The notes under the pieces are model-generated. The model searched no databases. It saw nothing but the letters and a program-made list of their open reading frames with translations, and was not told the origin of the DNA. A DNA stretch of 64,000 nucleotides from Leuctra nigra. Lineage: Eukaryota > Arthropoda > Insecta > Plecoptera > Leuctridae. The stretch is taken from positions 13,944,309-14,008,308 of the forward strand of contig OW203766.1 of NCBI GenBank assembly GCA_934045905.1. The letters run 5' to 3'. Both the position numbers and the translations under genes were made by a program. Below, piece after piece: positions 22,162-34,000 of this stretch; the stretch's first letter is position 1, and every line of letters starts with the position of its first letter.

Positions 22162-25100
22162 TAACTTTAAATTGTATTTAGATTTCAAAGATTCTTGAGG
22201 TGAGTTCAAATACCATTCATTCTGCCTTCGTCCATTCATATTTGTAATGGTGACATGAGTAATTGTTACAATAAAACTCCATGTATTTGTTGACAATTCA
22301 GTCAAATGGCAATTGATAGAGCTAATTACATCATTCCAAAGGTGTGCAACGCAAAACCAAGAAAATGGACTTCTACCTCTATAAGTACAGATGGCGATGA
22401 TTATTATAACAATTACTTATTTTTTAGGCGAATGCACTTGCTAATTAGCACGTATTTCCTATCTAATCTCACTTCATTGTCTCTTGACAAATCACGATGA
22501 GATGCATATTTGCTCCTCTGCTGCATCCCACCCTGCTCTCTCCAATTCTTACAAATTGCTAATTATCCTAATATCTCGGTTTTACCAAGGAGTATTGGCT
22601 TGTGTCAACTGTCCTATGCCAACAGCACTATCTTGGAGGTTCTCCACATTTCCTGTACATCACAGACAATAGGGTGACGAACATTTAACACCTCGCTGTC
22701 AGAATATGCATGTTGAACAACTGGTACAAAGCAGTTACGAAGTGAAGAACAGTTTGTCTTCACAACTTTCTTCCAGTTATCTTAAGATTACGTATTAGTA
22801 ATTCACTCAAGATTAGGAAAACAAGAAGTCGTTAGAGAAGTTATTTATTTTCTTGGCCTAATTTGAAGACAAATTATTTTAAAAGTCCGAAAAATACCTA
22901 TAACTTCCGTAAATTTTCCACAAATGTACATAAAAGTCGCAATTGATTTGGATTTTTAGGCATTTAAATATCCTATGTTATCTGAAGTTCATTTTGTACC
23001 AAAAAAGCTTTAAAATGTCAGGTTTACCGGATATGAAAGGTGATTTATTTACCTAAATAAATGGAGCCCACTTGTATATTCTACTTCCCTCTTTTAGTGG
23101 TAAAGATAGTAATCAAGAATCGACATAAATTACAATCAAGATCAAAGATACATTTTTCGTGATTTATGAAATGAAATGAAAAATAATCCTCCAAAAACTT
23201 TTTCAATATTTTCTCTTCAGTAAATAATGCTGAAGAAAACAAAATAGATATCAAATTACAAGTTTATCATTATCAAATAATCTCCTGGTCAATCATTGCC
23301 CACTATTAAAGGGCTGTATCTAGCCCTGATTCCCCATGTATATACACCTGTGTTATACTAAGAATACGTGTGAAAAGATATCCTCTTGAAATTGGTGATA
23401 CATAACCGGTGCCGGCAACACCATAGCTCTGGTCTTCTGGTCATTGTACCTGAGACTAGTCTAAACGTATAGTTCACCAGTAATTGGTTTGTTGATGGTG
23501 GGAACTCTCACAAGAATCTGGTGTAGGAGTTGTGATATCACGATTATTCAGATCTCGGTCCATGCTCCAGCATCCAACCATCTCGCCTACAAAGTGACAA
23601 TAGAACCCCAGATCACGTGGGCGGTGGAGAAGAATGGACACTTTCGAGTCGTCGCAGACGCCTGGCAAAGAGAGTGTTTTTTTGGAGGTAACAAAGTTGT
23701 TTTCTGTGTCGTAAGGAAGGATTGTAAGAGATAGGAAGTTGGACGGTAGCTCAAGATCATCTCTGCAGCATCCTCGAAGAGGAATGCTACTGAAATACAC
23801 GAGGCAAAGAAAGAAAAGTCGTGACAAAATTACGAAATTTTTTAAAGATACTCTTGCCGCCATGTTTTGATAATGTAAAACTTTAACGAAAAATAAACAG
23901 TTATTATAAAAAAATATAACAGACTAAAAAAGTACATATTTTTGACTACTTCATTTGATCGGTATTCATTTTGAGTGACAGAAAATTGCGTAACTGCTTT
24001 ACAAACAAGTAAAGAAATACATGCCCAAGAAACAACAGTTTTTTAATACGCGATACGCATCAATCATCTTCTATTCAAAGAAGAATAGAACGTTTCTCCT
24101 AGTGAACGCAATCTAGCGGTCAAGTGTGGAACTAACCGCCAGCCTACAATCTAGTCGCGCGGGGCAGCACCGGCCAACGCACCTCAGGAATGCACCAGAC
24201 TGCAACGGATGCAATTCACAGACACAACAATGCCAAGGGATGAAAAACTAACCAAGAATCACGTGCGCAAACTACCTGCGCACCGATACCAATCAGGACT
24301 TTGCAAGAAGAATGATAGTAATTAAGAGAATCATAACCTATAATTAATCATCATTACCTACTGTGTGGCCACAGGTAATCTGGAATTCCGATCGACTGTC
24401 AAGAGAAGACAGACGGAATACTTGGCATTCCTACATGAGTCATGAAAATGAATCTAATAATAGATGTTGGTGATTAACATTAGCTGGTATTGTTTGGAGG
24501 GGTGTTCTAACGTCTTATTTGAAATACACTATCTTATCATTGAGTTCCAAAAATAAACGAATTCCTGGTGTTTAAATTTAGTCTTTGTTTGAAGAAGGGA
24601 TAAGAAGAGGGGATGGAAGAAATGTTATTGGTTTCTGTGTGTAAAATCTTCAAAGTTGCACCGAATCGCAAAATCTTCCCAAACTGCCAATTTCAGCTGT
24701 ACTTGAAGAAACTAGCGTCGTCATACCCAGAATGTAATTGACAGATTATTGAAACATAAACCCTTCTTCGTCATCTGAAAAACAGATGTCTGAAATTCGA
24801 CGAGAAGTAAAGGATAATTTTCTTCCAAAATGTTGGGTAAACAGACGCGGAGGTCCAACGTCGAACCAATGTTTGCTCAATGAGTTGACAATCTGACTCC
24901 TGTTTACTCTACAGCATCACTCATCTCATCCTTCTCATAGCAATGAGTTCTGTTCCATGTTTCAAACTCCATCTCTCTCCAGAAGATGACAGGACAAAGT
25001 GATTCTCAGAAAAACAATCTAAAAAACGACAATCTCTGAATTCTAGCCAATCCTCAAAATGTTACCCATTATTCACATATTATCTGGACAACAATCTTAA

Positions 25101-25488
25101 TGTGTCGTCTGAAATTGCAGTGTTGTGACCGAAGTTGCTCGGGTTTGCTCGGAGATGTTCGGGTGAAGATAATAGCTCATCCCAGCTGCTCACCCTGAGG
25201 CAAGGGAGGATGTTAGAAGAAAGAAATAACCCTTATTTAGAGAGAACAAAAAACATAGTTCTCTGAAGAAACTACATTTAAATGTTCCTTTGTCACTAAA
25301 GGTGAAGATTCAGACAAAATGGACCGAAGTTATACTGCAGAAAGTTGTACTGCTCTTTCTTATAACTTCTTCGGATTTTCATCAAGTTTCATTCACTCTT
25401 GAGGATAGTAACAAAAAACTGGTCTTCGTATCTTTTCAATCAAATTACGTAATTTTGATTAAACTTTAGACGAGAGATTTCGTTATGC
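22162..25488. other. Mostly unique DNA, no secure gene
   Basis: One minus-strand frame at 23863-23474 (129 residues, MAARVSLKNF start in an ACATGGCGG context, hydrophobic N-terminal stretch like a signal peptide) might be a small secreted protein, but there is no domain or splice evidence. 24100-24300 is GC-richer, with no assignment. Confidence 0.35.
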
Positions 25489-25845
25489 TTGTTAAGAAAA
25501 TTCTTCGTAATTTCTTCTAGTTTTGTTCTTATTGGTTTCTCAACGAATTCCACTGCTGCATCCCGTTGCCTAGCAACTACTCGTCTGCAGATCCTGGCTC
25601 TGGAATCATCCGAAGACAATTGCGACTGCAAATCGACCGGCGAGCAACAAACTCTCGGTGCTCTGTCGGTGCATTGCCCTCGATTGCAGACAACTACACG
25701 ACAAAAGCCACAAAGACCCAACCGGTTAGAAAAGAAGTCCAGTCTCGATCAAGATTTATTACAAGACCTTACAGAAACGACGCCATTGAAATTATTCTCT
25801 CAATGTAACTTCAATTGTATTTTATTCCAAGTGAATAACAAATAA
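25489..25845 (+). other. Possible unassigned exon with RFX X-box
   Basis: A more balanced-composition island in AT-rich DNA, open in two plus frames (25489-25845 and 25566-25808) and in one minus frame (25721-25440). GTTGCCTAGCAAC at 25565-25577 is an X-box-type palindrome with 3-base spacing. TTACAAGACC...ATTCTCTCAATGTAA ends the second plus frame with residues RNDAIEIILSM. I do not recognise any of these proteins, and the frames compete, so at best one is an exon. AATAAA-like AAATAAA follows at about 25840. It may equally be non-coding. Confidence 0.2.
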
Positions 25846-28449
25846 ATTCTTAGTGTTTTACTTGCTACAAAGAACATAACTCCCCCATTGAAGCAATTTA
25901 TATAAAGAATTTGTCATCAAATAAGGTCTTGCATTTTTTGCACAATCAACCTCATGAGCTTTGTGGAAAACATGTATTTCCAGTACAAGATATAATCAAT
26001 TTCATGCTGGCTCAATTTCAATTTCAAACTCATGATTGTGGTTATTTCATAGTAACATTATCCTTATTAGAAGCTAGCATGTGAGTGTTGCATTTGAATG
26101 CAGTAAAAGAGAAAGGTGACTGCAGATAATAATGCAGTGATGCAGACGTTTGAAAAGTCATCGAGAATTGCGAAATGAATCTGTAGATTGCCTTGACATA
26201 GAGGCGTTATAAACAACTGATTATGATCTCTTCTAGCTTCTAGACATGTTCTTTTAATTGATTCAATGACACATGACTTTGTAAGTAAAACAGATTTATT
26301 GCAGAACTACATTTTTATAGCATTATGTGCGTGTGAATTTATAATACATAATCGTGTAGATTAGAATTGCTCACATTAAATAAATTAGATATGAATTGTT
26401 ATTATCAGTTAATAATAGGTATTAGTAATTTAGTTAGTAATAACTTCTAGGGAAACCAGATTTATTTGTAAATGCAGGATATGACGTCTAACACAGGATG
26501 TTTCTTTCTGTGAGAATTCCTAGTTCTGGACTGGAAGAAAATAATTCTTCTTCCAATCGTCAAATCTTCTTGTCAGACGTTCGAATGTGCATTTGTGTAT
26601 TTTCTGGGTCATCCACAAATCAAATTATTCAACTATTAAGAGCGTCCTTGCGAGTGTTTTCAAACCTAATGTCCTCCGCAAACATTGTCGATGTTTACTA
26701 CCAAAATGTGTACTCTAAAATTAACAAACTGAGTTGATTAGACTCACTTAGAAAATCTGTTTTTGAACAAATCAAGGACACTTTCGAGATTCCATTAGTT
26801 TCAATAAAACCAACTTAAGTGTTTTCTCGAAAGCTCTTGAATCCCAGAATCAAACCCAAGACTTTTACATTCATCTCACAATCTCTACACTGACAATAGC
26901 AGTCGGCATCTTTTGATCAAATCTCTTTCGAAATAAAATAATAATCGAGTCTTGTCTGTTGAATAGTAATTGTACGAGAGAAACTGAACGTGAACGGTGC
27001 AATTGATAATTCACGCCCTGCAACATAAACGCGACCCCATTCATGTCTCAAGAGAGATCAAACAAGCACTCATACAACTACACTTTGTTCAACTAATCGC
27101 AAGTGCTTTGCCTGATTGATTTTATCGCCGATTTGTGTGAAGTGATTGGGCACGGAGAGTGCGATGTTTTACAGAGTGTAGCATGCATTCTGCAAGATGC
27201 TGAATGCATTTAGGATGCAACTGTTCTTTACCGTGATCTGGAAAATATTGAGGAAGTTCTGCTAACCTCGTTTGGATTCATCTTCTGTGTTTGAGTAACG
27301 CTTTCACATGTTTTTGTTTTGATTGTAAGGAAATCGGCCTGAGCGAGCATCGAACCTGAATGTTCTAAATCCAATCCATCATAAAACTCTAGTGACAAGT
27401 TATTGGTTCATGTTTGATTACATTTTGAATCCAATCTCTTTCGAATGAATTCTCTCCAAACGCCTTTCAAACATAGACAGATGTCAGTCAATATAAGACA
27501 GTCAATTTATGGCGTGTTTACTTTTTTTTTAGCAGAAAAAGCAAGTTTTTTTTCGATAATTGATCAAATCTATTCGGTCATGGCCCTCGATTAAGTTAAT
27601 ATATTTTTTAACTAAGCCACAAATATTTCGAGTAGCCATAGCATAAAAAGAAACTGAATCTTGAGGAAAAACAAATAAAAGTAGAACGTTTCTGAATTTC
27701 TGAAGCAATCTCGTTTCTTTCCTACTTGAATTTCCAGTATTTTTTCCTTGACATCTTCCTGTTGGTTAGATTCAGTCTGATAAATTCGGCAACTAAATTT
27801 CCTCCTCTAACAAACAGAAACTCCTACACAAGAAGAGATGATCATGAAATATGATCTTTACAAAGAGACTAGCGAAAGCTGGCGAGTTCTCTTCGCACTA
27901 CAGGGGTCAAAGGCTACTAACTGTATTGCGATTACCTGTCTATAGTACGTATTCAATAGCAGTCGCTTTCTCAGGTACCAGGTATTTACTACCTCTTCAA
28001 ATCTCAACAGACATGTTGTAAAACTTTTTGACGACAAATATGTGGAGTAATAAAAGTGAAATTTTGGTATAACAGGACTTCGATTGTCAAGTGGGGGGTC
28101 GCTGCCCCGCTGGCTTTTCTTATGTATTGTAAACGAAAGGTAGTCGAGGCAAATTAGGTGACACATTCTTTTTCATTGAGTTGTTGTAATATACAGCTCG
28201 TGAAGAATTTCATTCAATGAGAATCATGGGCACTAAGTGGAGACAAGAAATGTTCAGTTAGGTCTATTACGAGATACAAGCGTTGTCATTATTTGGAATA
28301 ATTCTGACTTTAGTAAGTGTTCTTGTTTTCAAGTTAACAATAAACATTCTCTACCCCTAAGCCAGCTGTTCAGTACAAATTGTATTAGCTTTAACAATAG
28401 TTATAGGAGCTGATAACTATAAATCAGGTCTACAAAACGTTAATATATA
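25846..28449. other. Intergenic, nothing recognised
   Basis: Unique-looking AT-rich DNA. No transposon ends, RNA gene or convincing coding frame. Short frames at 26498-26737 and 28166-27858 have no recognisable features. Confidence 0.4.
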
Positions 28450-28690
28450 TTTTTTTTGCTGGGGCTTAACGTCGCACTGTTCTGCAGCGAGGCTAATGGC
28501 GACGGATGAATGATTATGATGATGATTGGGAGATGATGGTGAAGAGTAGGTAAGGATGGAAGGTGGGAAGGAGGCGGTCGTGGCCTATTAGTAGGGTACC
28601 TTCCCAGCATTTGCCTGTCGACTGAGGGAAAACCACGAAAAACCCCAGTCAGGAAGGACGGCCGCGGGAATCGAACCCGGGCCTCCGGAA
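28450..28690 (-). mobile_element. tRNA-derived SINE, best-preserved copy
   Basis: In reverse complement: CCGGAGGCCCGGGTTCGATT, with GGTTCGATTCC as the pol III B box; then a body with CTGGGAAGGTACCCTACTAA and GGCCACGACCGCCTCCTTCC; a variable TCATCATCATAATCATTCAT stretch; and the tail GCGACGTTAAGCCCCAGC followed by an A-run. No clear A box is left. This copy defines the family seen at 9890, 14239, 20375, 29190, 38498, 53171, 59075, 60505 and 61985. Confidence 0.85.
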
Positions 28691-29189
28691 TACAAGTTCA
28701 ACGTTAATATAATCTATGTAGTAAATGAAGCTATACTTTAAACTACACGAAATATCCCGATCTTTGTATAATAAACTAATTGATATCTCTTCACATAGCG
28801 TCACTTAGGTATTAATTTCAGCTGGAAACAACGAAATATGATTTAGGATTAACAAATTATATATTTTCCTTTCTTCATTGTCTATTTACAAGCAGTATAT
28901 TAATGACAGCATGATTAAATTAAATATTACAAATGGTGACAGATGTAGATCAATATTTTCGTTAAATTGAAAGTATGTATTGAAACAAAACAACCAAGAA
29001 AAGATTCGTTCGGTGATTAGTTTTATTTATTACAAATGGTGGCATCGGCAGGATGTCATTTCAAAACTCTTTTGTGTCAAAAATGCACACAAAGTAATCG
29101 AGACCAAAGACCGGATCAAGGTCCAAATTTACAGCTTGTAGTTTCTAATTACTTGACTCCCTTCACAGTATTGAAAGTAGATTTTAGTA

Positions 29190-29355
29190 GTGTTTAACAT
29201 CGCTCTGCTCTGCAACTAGTCTAATGGCGACGATGATTATGGTTATGTAGAATGATTGCCTCTCGACTGAGGTAAACTTTCAACAACCTCAGTCAGGAAA
29301 GAGACCACGAGAATCGAACCCTGGAGTTCCGGAGTGCTTTACTTCCTGAGCCAAC
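29190..29355 (-). mobile_element. tRNA-derived SINE, deleted copy
   Basis: Contains the tail complement (TGTTTAACATCGCTCTGCTC), lacks the middle GGGAAGGTACC segment, and keeps the B-box complement GAGAATCGAACCCTGG. It continues to GTGCTTTACTTCCTGAGCCAAC, which could be the 5' part of the tRNA-like head. Confidence 0.7.
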
Positions 29356-29970
29356 TTGCGTGTTTGTTATTACACAAAATTTTCATAGTTTACGAAGATT
29401 GTTACCATTTTTCATAATGATTAATGACTATTCATGAACATGCCTAGTACGAGTAATTAATAAGTAATTGATTGAAACTAATTATTTTTGTATTTCCCTG
29501 AGAAATGTTAGAAATCGGATTCACGCGTTAATTTTTTCGATTGTTTTTCTGTATTATTTGGTATTGTGTTATGGATGACAGGACAAAGGCAACAAGACGC
29601 AAAGAAAGCGCCGATTATTTTTTTCAAAACTGTCGCTAGAATTTCACGCACTGTTTTCTCTGCGGAAACCACACAAACATGAAGAGAGGCGAATCCAGCC
29701 AAATGACAAGTTCGAACAAAACAAAGAAGAGGAAACACCTGACTTCCGTCTTCTGCTACTCTCTCACGCAGTTTGCATAGAAATCATACTAATTTGAAAT
29801 TGCCAAAGAAATATGCAAATAATTCATAGTAATTTTTATGAATCATCTTTAAACAAGCTTTGCTTAATTAATTCATCTATTTTAAAAAGGTAAGAGTTAG
29901 GAAATAGAAATAAGACAATAAGTTAATTAACAAATGATTAATTACTTTCATTTACAACGTTTTTCGTTTA
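29356..29970. other. Intergenic, nothing recognised
   Basis: AT-rich, no features seen. A 76-codon minus frame (29738-29508) has no recognised motif. Confidence 0.4.
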
Positions 29971-30983
29971 CTAGGAAAACGCTCAGTGTAACGCGTTGAT
30001 GAGCGAGCACAGAACATGCAACATCCCCATAGTAACGATGCACGACACGGCACAAGACGATTTTCTCTGCAATTTTTCAATCTCCATAATACTCTGGATG
30101 AATAACAGATCCATTGTGTCGTGAAGTCTTACCTACATACCTTCTCCAGAAATCTCTTGCGACATCCCATACTAAACTCGTAAAATTACCATTAATACTT
30201 GACTGATTGGGCTTACAATATGTAAAATTTAATATTAAGTTGGTCTTGATCACCATGCAAAATTTGAACTTAATGTGAACATTTTTATTGTCGACCAATC
30301 AGAAGACATTATTTAAACTTAAACCAATTAGAGGATTTGTCCTTCGTACTGCATCCGATTTTATGCGCTAGCTCAAAAATGCTTTCATTTTACTGTACAT
30401 TGTGGATAGCTTGGCTGCTCTACAGGCCTTGCCTTGGAACAGAAGCTTAAAGAAGGCAGGGATGACAATTTTGTATACATTTTTCAAGATTATGGAATAA
30501 AATGACCTTAAAATGACAAAACTTTTGAAAATAACGACAGATTAGACTGAAAATTGGGAAAAATACCTAAAATGCTGGTACCAATGACCACGCGAAGTTT
30601 TAAGTTGATCGGTCAATCTGTTCTTGTTTAAATGTCAAAAATCACATGAAAAATGGTTTTAAATTTGAACCAATATGAGGATTTGGCTGAAACTTTTTAT
30701 GATTGGGTACAATGTTGGTTGCAATGTTTTTGCTAAATTTCAAATTGATTGAAGCGACCAATCGAAAGATAATTTTTTTAAAATTTGAACCAATCACGGG
30801 AGCCCGTTCAAAAACGATCCCAGGGACCACATAGAGTACGTTAGTATGTGTACAAAATTTCAGATCGATTGCTTGAGCGGTTTGACCTGGGCTGTGACCA
30901 CAAAAAAAAAAAAAAAAAAAAAAAAACACACACAGAGAAAGTGCCATAAGAGTACCGTGGTGACGCTCGCTACGCTCGCTCAA
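29971..30983 (-). mobile_element. Helitron-like element E1, copy 4
   Basis: 1013 bases, from CTAGGAAAACGCTCAGTG (after host A) to CGCTCGCTACGCTCGCTCAA. The A-run at about 30901-30926 and the flanking GACCTGGGCTGTGACCACA are E1 landmarks. It is almost identical to the E1 parts of 31010-34552, which follows in the same orientation after 26 bases. Open frames such as 31094-30642 are repeat translation. Confidence 0.85.
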
Positions 30984-31009
30984 TAAAGTAATAAAATAAT
31001 GTGTAACAA

Positions 31010-34000
31010 CTAGGAAAACGCTCAGTGTAACGCGTTGATGAGCGAGCACAGAACATGCAACGTCCCCATAGTAACGATGCACGACACGGCACAAGACGAT
31101 TTTCTCTGCAATTTTTCAATCTCCATAATACTCTGGATGAATAACAGATCAATTGTGTCGTGAAGTCTTACCTACATACCTTCTCCAGAAATCTCTTGTG
31201 ACATCCCATACTAAACTCGTAAAATTACAATTAATACTTGACTGTTTGGGCTTACAATATGTAAAATTTAATATTAAGTTGGTCTTGATCACCATGCAAA
31301 ATTAGAACTTAATGTGAACAATTTTATTGTCGACCAATCAGAAGACATTATTTAAACTTAAACCAATTAGAGGATCTGGCCTTCGTACTGCATCCGATTT
31401 TATGCGCTAGCTCAAAAATGCTTTCATTTTACTGTACATTGTGGATAGCTTGGCTGCTCTACAGGCCTTGCCTTGGAACAGAAGCTTAAAGAAGGCAGGG
31501 ATGACAATTTAGTATACATTTTTCAAGATTATGGAATAAAATGACCTTAAAATGACAAAACTTTTGAAAATAACGACAGATTAGACTGAAAATTGGGAAA
31601 AATATCTAAAATGTTGGTACCAATGACCACGCGAAGTTTCAAGTTGATCGGTCAATCTGTTCTAGTTTAAATGTCAAAAATTACATGAAAAATGGTTTTA
31701 AATTTGAACCAATAGGAGGATTTGGCTGAAACTTTTTATGATTGGGTACAATGTTGGTTGCAATGTTTTTGCTAAATTTCAAATTGATCGAAGCACCCAA
31801 TCGAAAGATAATTTTTTTTAAATTTGAACCAATCACGGGAGCCCATTCAAAAACGATCCCAGGGACCGCATAGATTACGTTAGTATGTGTACAAAATTTC
31901 AGATCGATTGCTTGAGCGGTTTGACCTGGGCTGTGACCACAAAAAAATATACAAAGAAACATACAAAGAGATTTGGCTGTACAGAAAGGTAGATAAAGAT
32001 GGAGTAAAAAAGTTCATGGGAGAAATGTTCGATGATTGGTCTTGTAAAGAGGAAATTTGTGAAGTTAGATGGGAAGCGCTCAAGGACCTATTAAACACAT
32101 GTAGGGAAAAGTTCGTGCCGCGTAAAATCATTCGTCCAAATAGCGATCCGCCTTTTTACAATAAATCTGTCAGAACAATAAAGAGAAAAGCGAGAGTACT
32201 GCATAGAAAGAAGGGCAGGTTAGAAGAAAATGAATGGAGAGTGAAGCGTAAAGCTATTAGAGAAGAGCTTACTGGTGCTAAGAAAGATGCCAAAGATAAA
32301 TATATGGAGAGACTGTTTGATGAGCAGGACATCAAAAGTAGCTGGAGAAAACTTTATGCCCATATTAGAGGGCAGAAAGGAAGTGGCAGAGACATTCCTG
32401 GTCTGAAGGACGATAATTCGGAGGCAGATAAGGACGAGGATAAGGCAGAGATGCTAAGCACTCAGTTTTCCAGAGTTTTTCAAGCAAAGGACAGGGAATA
32501 TATTGGAGGGAGAAATGAAAAAGCTATGTGGGAAAGTTTGAATATAACGACAACAGATATATGGAAAGAGGTCAGAAAAATAAAGAGTGGAAAGGCAGAG
32601 GGGCCAGACAATATTTCAGGGGATACTGTAAGGATGGCAGGAAATAGCATAATTCAATATTTGGATGAGCTTTTCAGAATATCTTTTGCCACAAATACGT
32701 TACCTCTAGAATGGAAGCAAGGGACGGTGGTCCCAATATTCAAGGCAGGGGAGAGAGGTGATCCCAGAAACTACAGACCGGTTAGCCTTACCTCTGTGAT
32801 CTGCAAGACCATGGAGGGGGTCATAGCCAAGTACGTTCGGGGTCACCTAGTGAAACTGGGATGGCTAAGGAGCGAGCAACATGGCTTCCGACCGGGACAC
32901 TCGTGTGAGTCCCAGTTAGCGGGTTTATCGGAGGACCTTCATGAGGCGTTGGATAAAGGCGAAGTCGTGGACGCAATCTTGATTGACTTTGAGAAGGCCT
33001 TCGACAAGGTGCCTCATGGGGAGTTGTTGGGTAAGCTTGGCAGCTTGGGACTGCACGAGGGAGTGGTGGACTGGATAGGCAGTTTCCTTCGCAACAGATC
33101 ACAGAGAGTTAGGGTAGGAAAATGCCTTTCCAGGAGCGTAGCTGTTACATCAGGGGTACCCCAAGGAAGCGTGTTGGGTCCCCTGCTGTTTATAATATAT
33201 GTAAATAATATTGGGGAGGGCGTTACAGCTAAGGTTCGATTATTTGCAGACGATCTGATTCTGACCAAACTTATAAGGTGTGATCAGGACAGAAGGGAGT
33301 TGCAGGAGGATGTATATAAAATAGAGACATGGGCGATTAAAAATAAAATGGTTGTGAATGCGAAAAAATGTCAGTATGTTAGATTTTCGAGGGCACGGAA
33401 TGTAGATAGTGGAAGTTACCAAATGGGAGGGGTGCTATTAGACAAACAGGATAGCTGTAAATACCTTGGTGTGGTGCTAGATCGAAAGATGGACGGGGAC
33501 TTACAAATCGGATCGGTAGTCGCAAAATCATCAAGGCAGTTAGCGTTTGTGATGCGGAGCTTGAAGGGCGCTAGCCATAGAACCAAAGCAAAAGCGTACA
33601 CAACGCTAATCAGGCCCATCGTGGAATATGCTGGAGCAGTATGGGACCCTTACAAAAAGGGACAGATCAGGGCGATAGAGAATGTTCAGAGAAGAGCCGC
33701 TAGAAAAGTAACGGGCAAAACAAAATACAGAAAGTGGGTCATAGCAAACAAAGGGCATAAGGTGGGAAGTGAGTTCAAGATCACACTCCAACGGGTTCCC
33801 GAAAGTGTAAGCGAAATGCTAAAGGAGCTAGAGTGGGAATCGTTGGAGGATAGGAGGAGGAAGGCTCGCCTTTTAAACATGTACAGAGCGTTAGTCGGGA
33901 AGGAGGCTTGGAAGGAGGTGGCGAGTAGGTTTGCGATGCCGGACTACTACAGCAGGAACGACCATTCGTGGAAAATCAAGGAGAGAAGGTCGCGTACTGA

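Noticed and set aside
28660..28690. GGTTCGATTCCCG as part of a tRNA gene (also at 10090, 56955 and 62140)
   Set aside because: No acceptor, D-arm or anticodon arm can be folded around it, and it sits in a repeated body with an A-rich tail, so it is a SINE B box.
30642..31962. Minus-strand frames containing GHSPGQTAQAIDLKFCTHTN (also at 21237-21491 on the plus strand)
   Set aside because: The same peptide appears wherever E1 copies occur, because the repeat lacks stops in that frame. No start context, no conservation at codon level.
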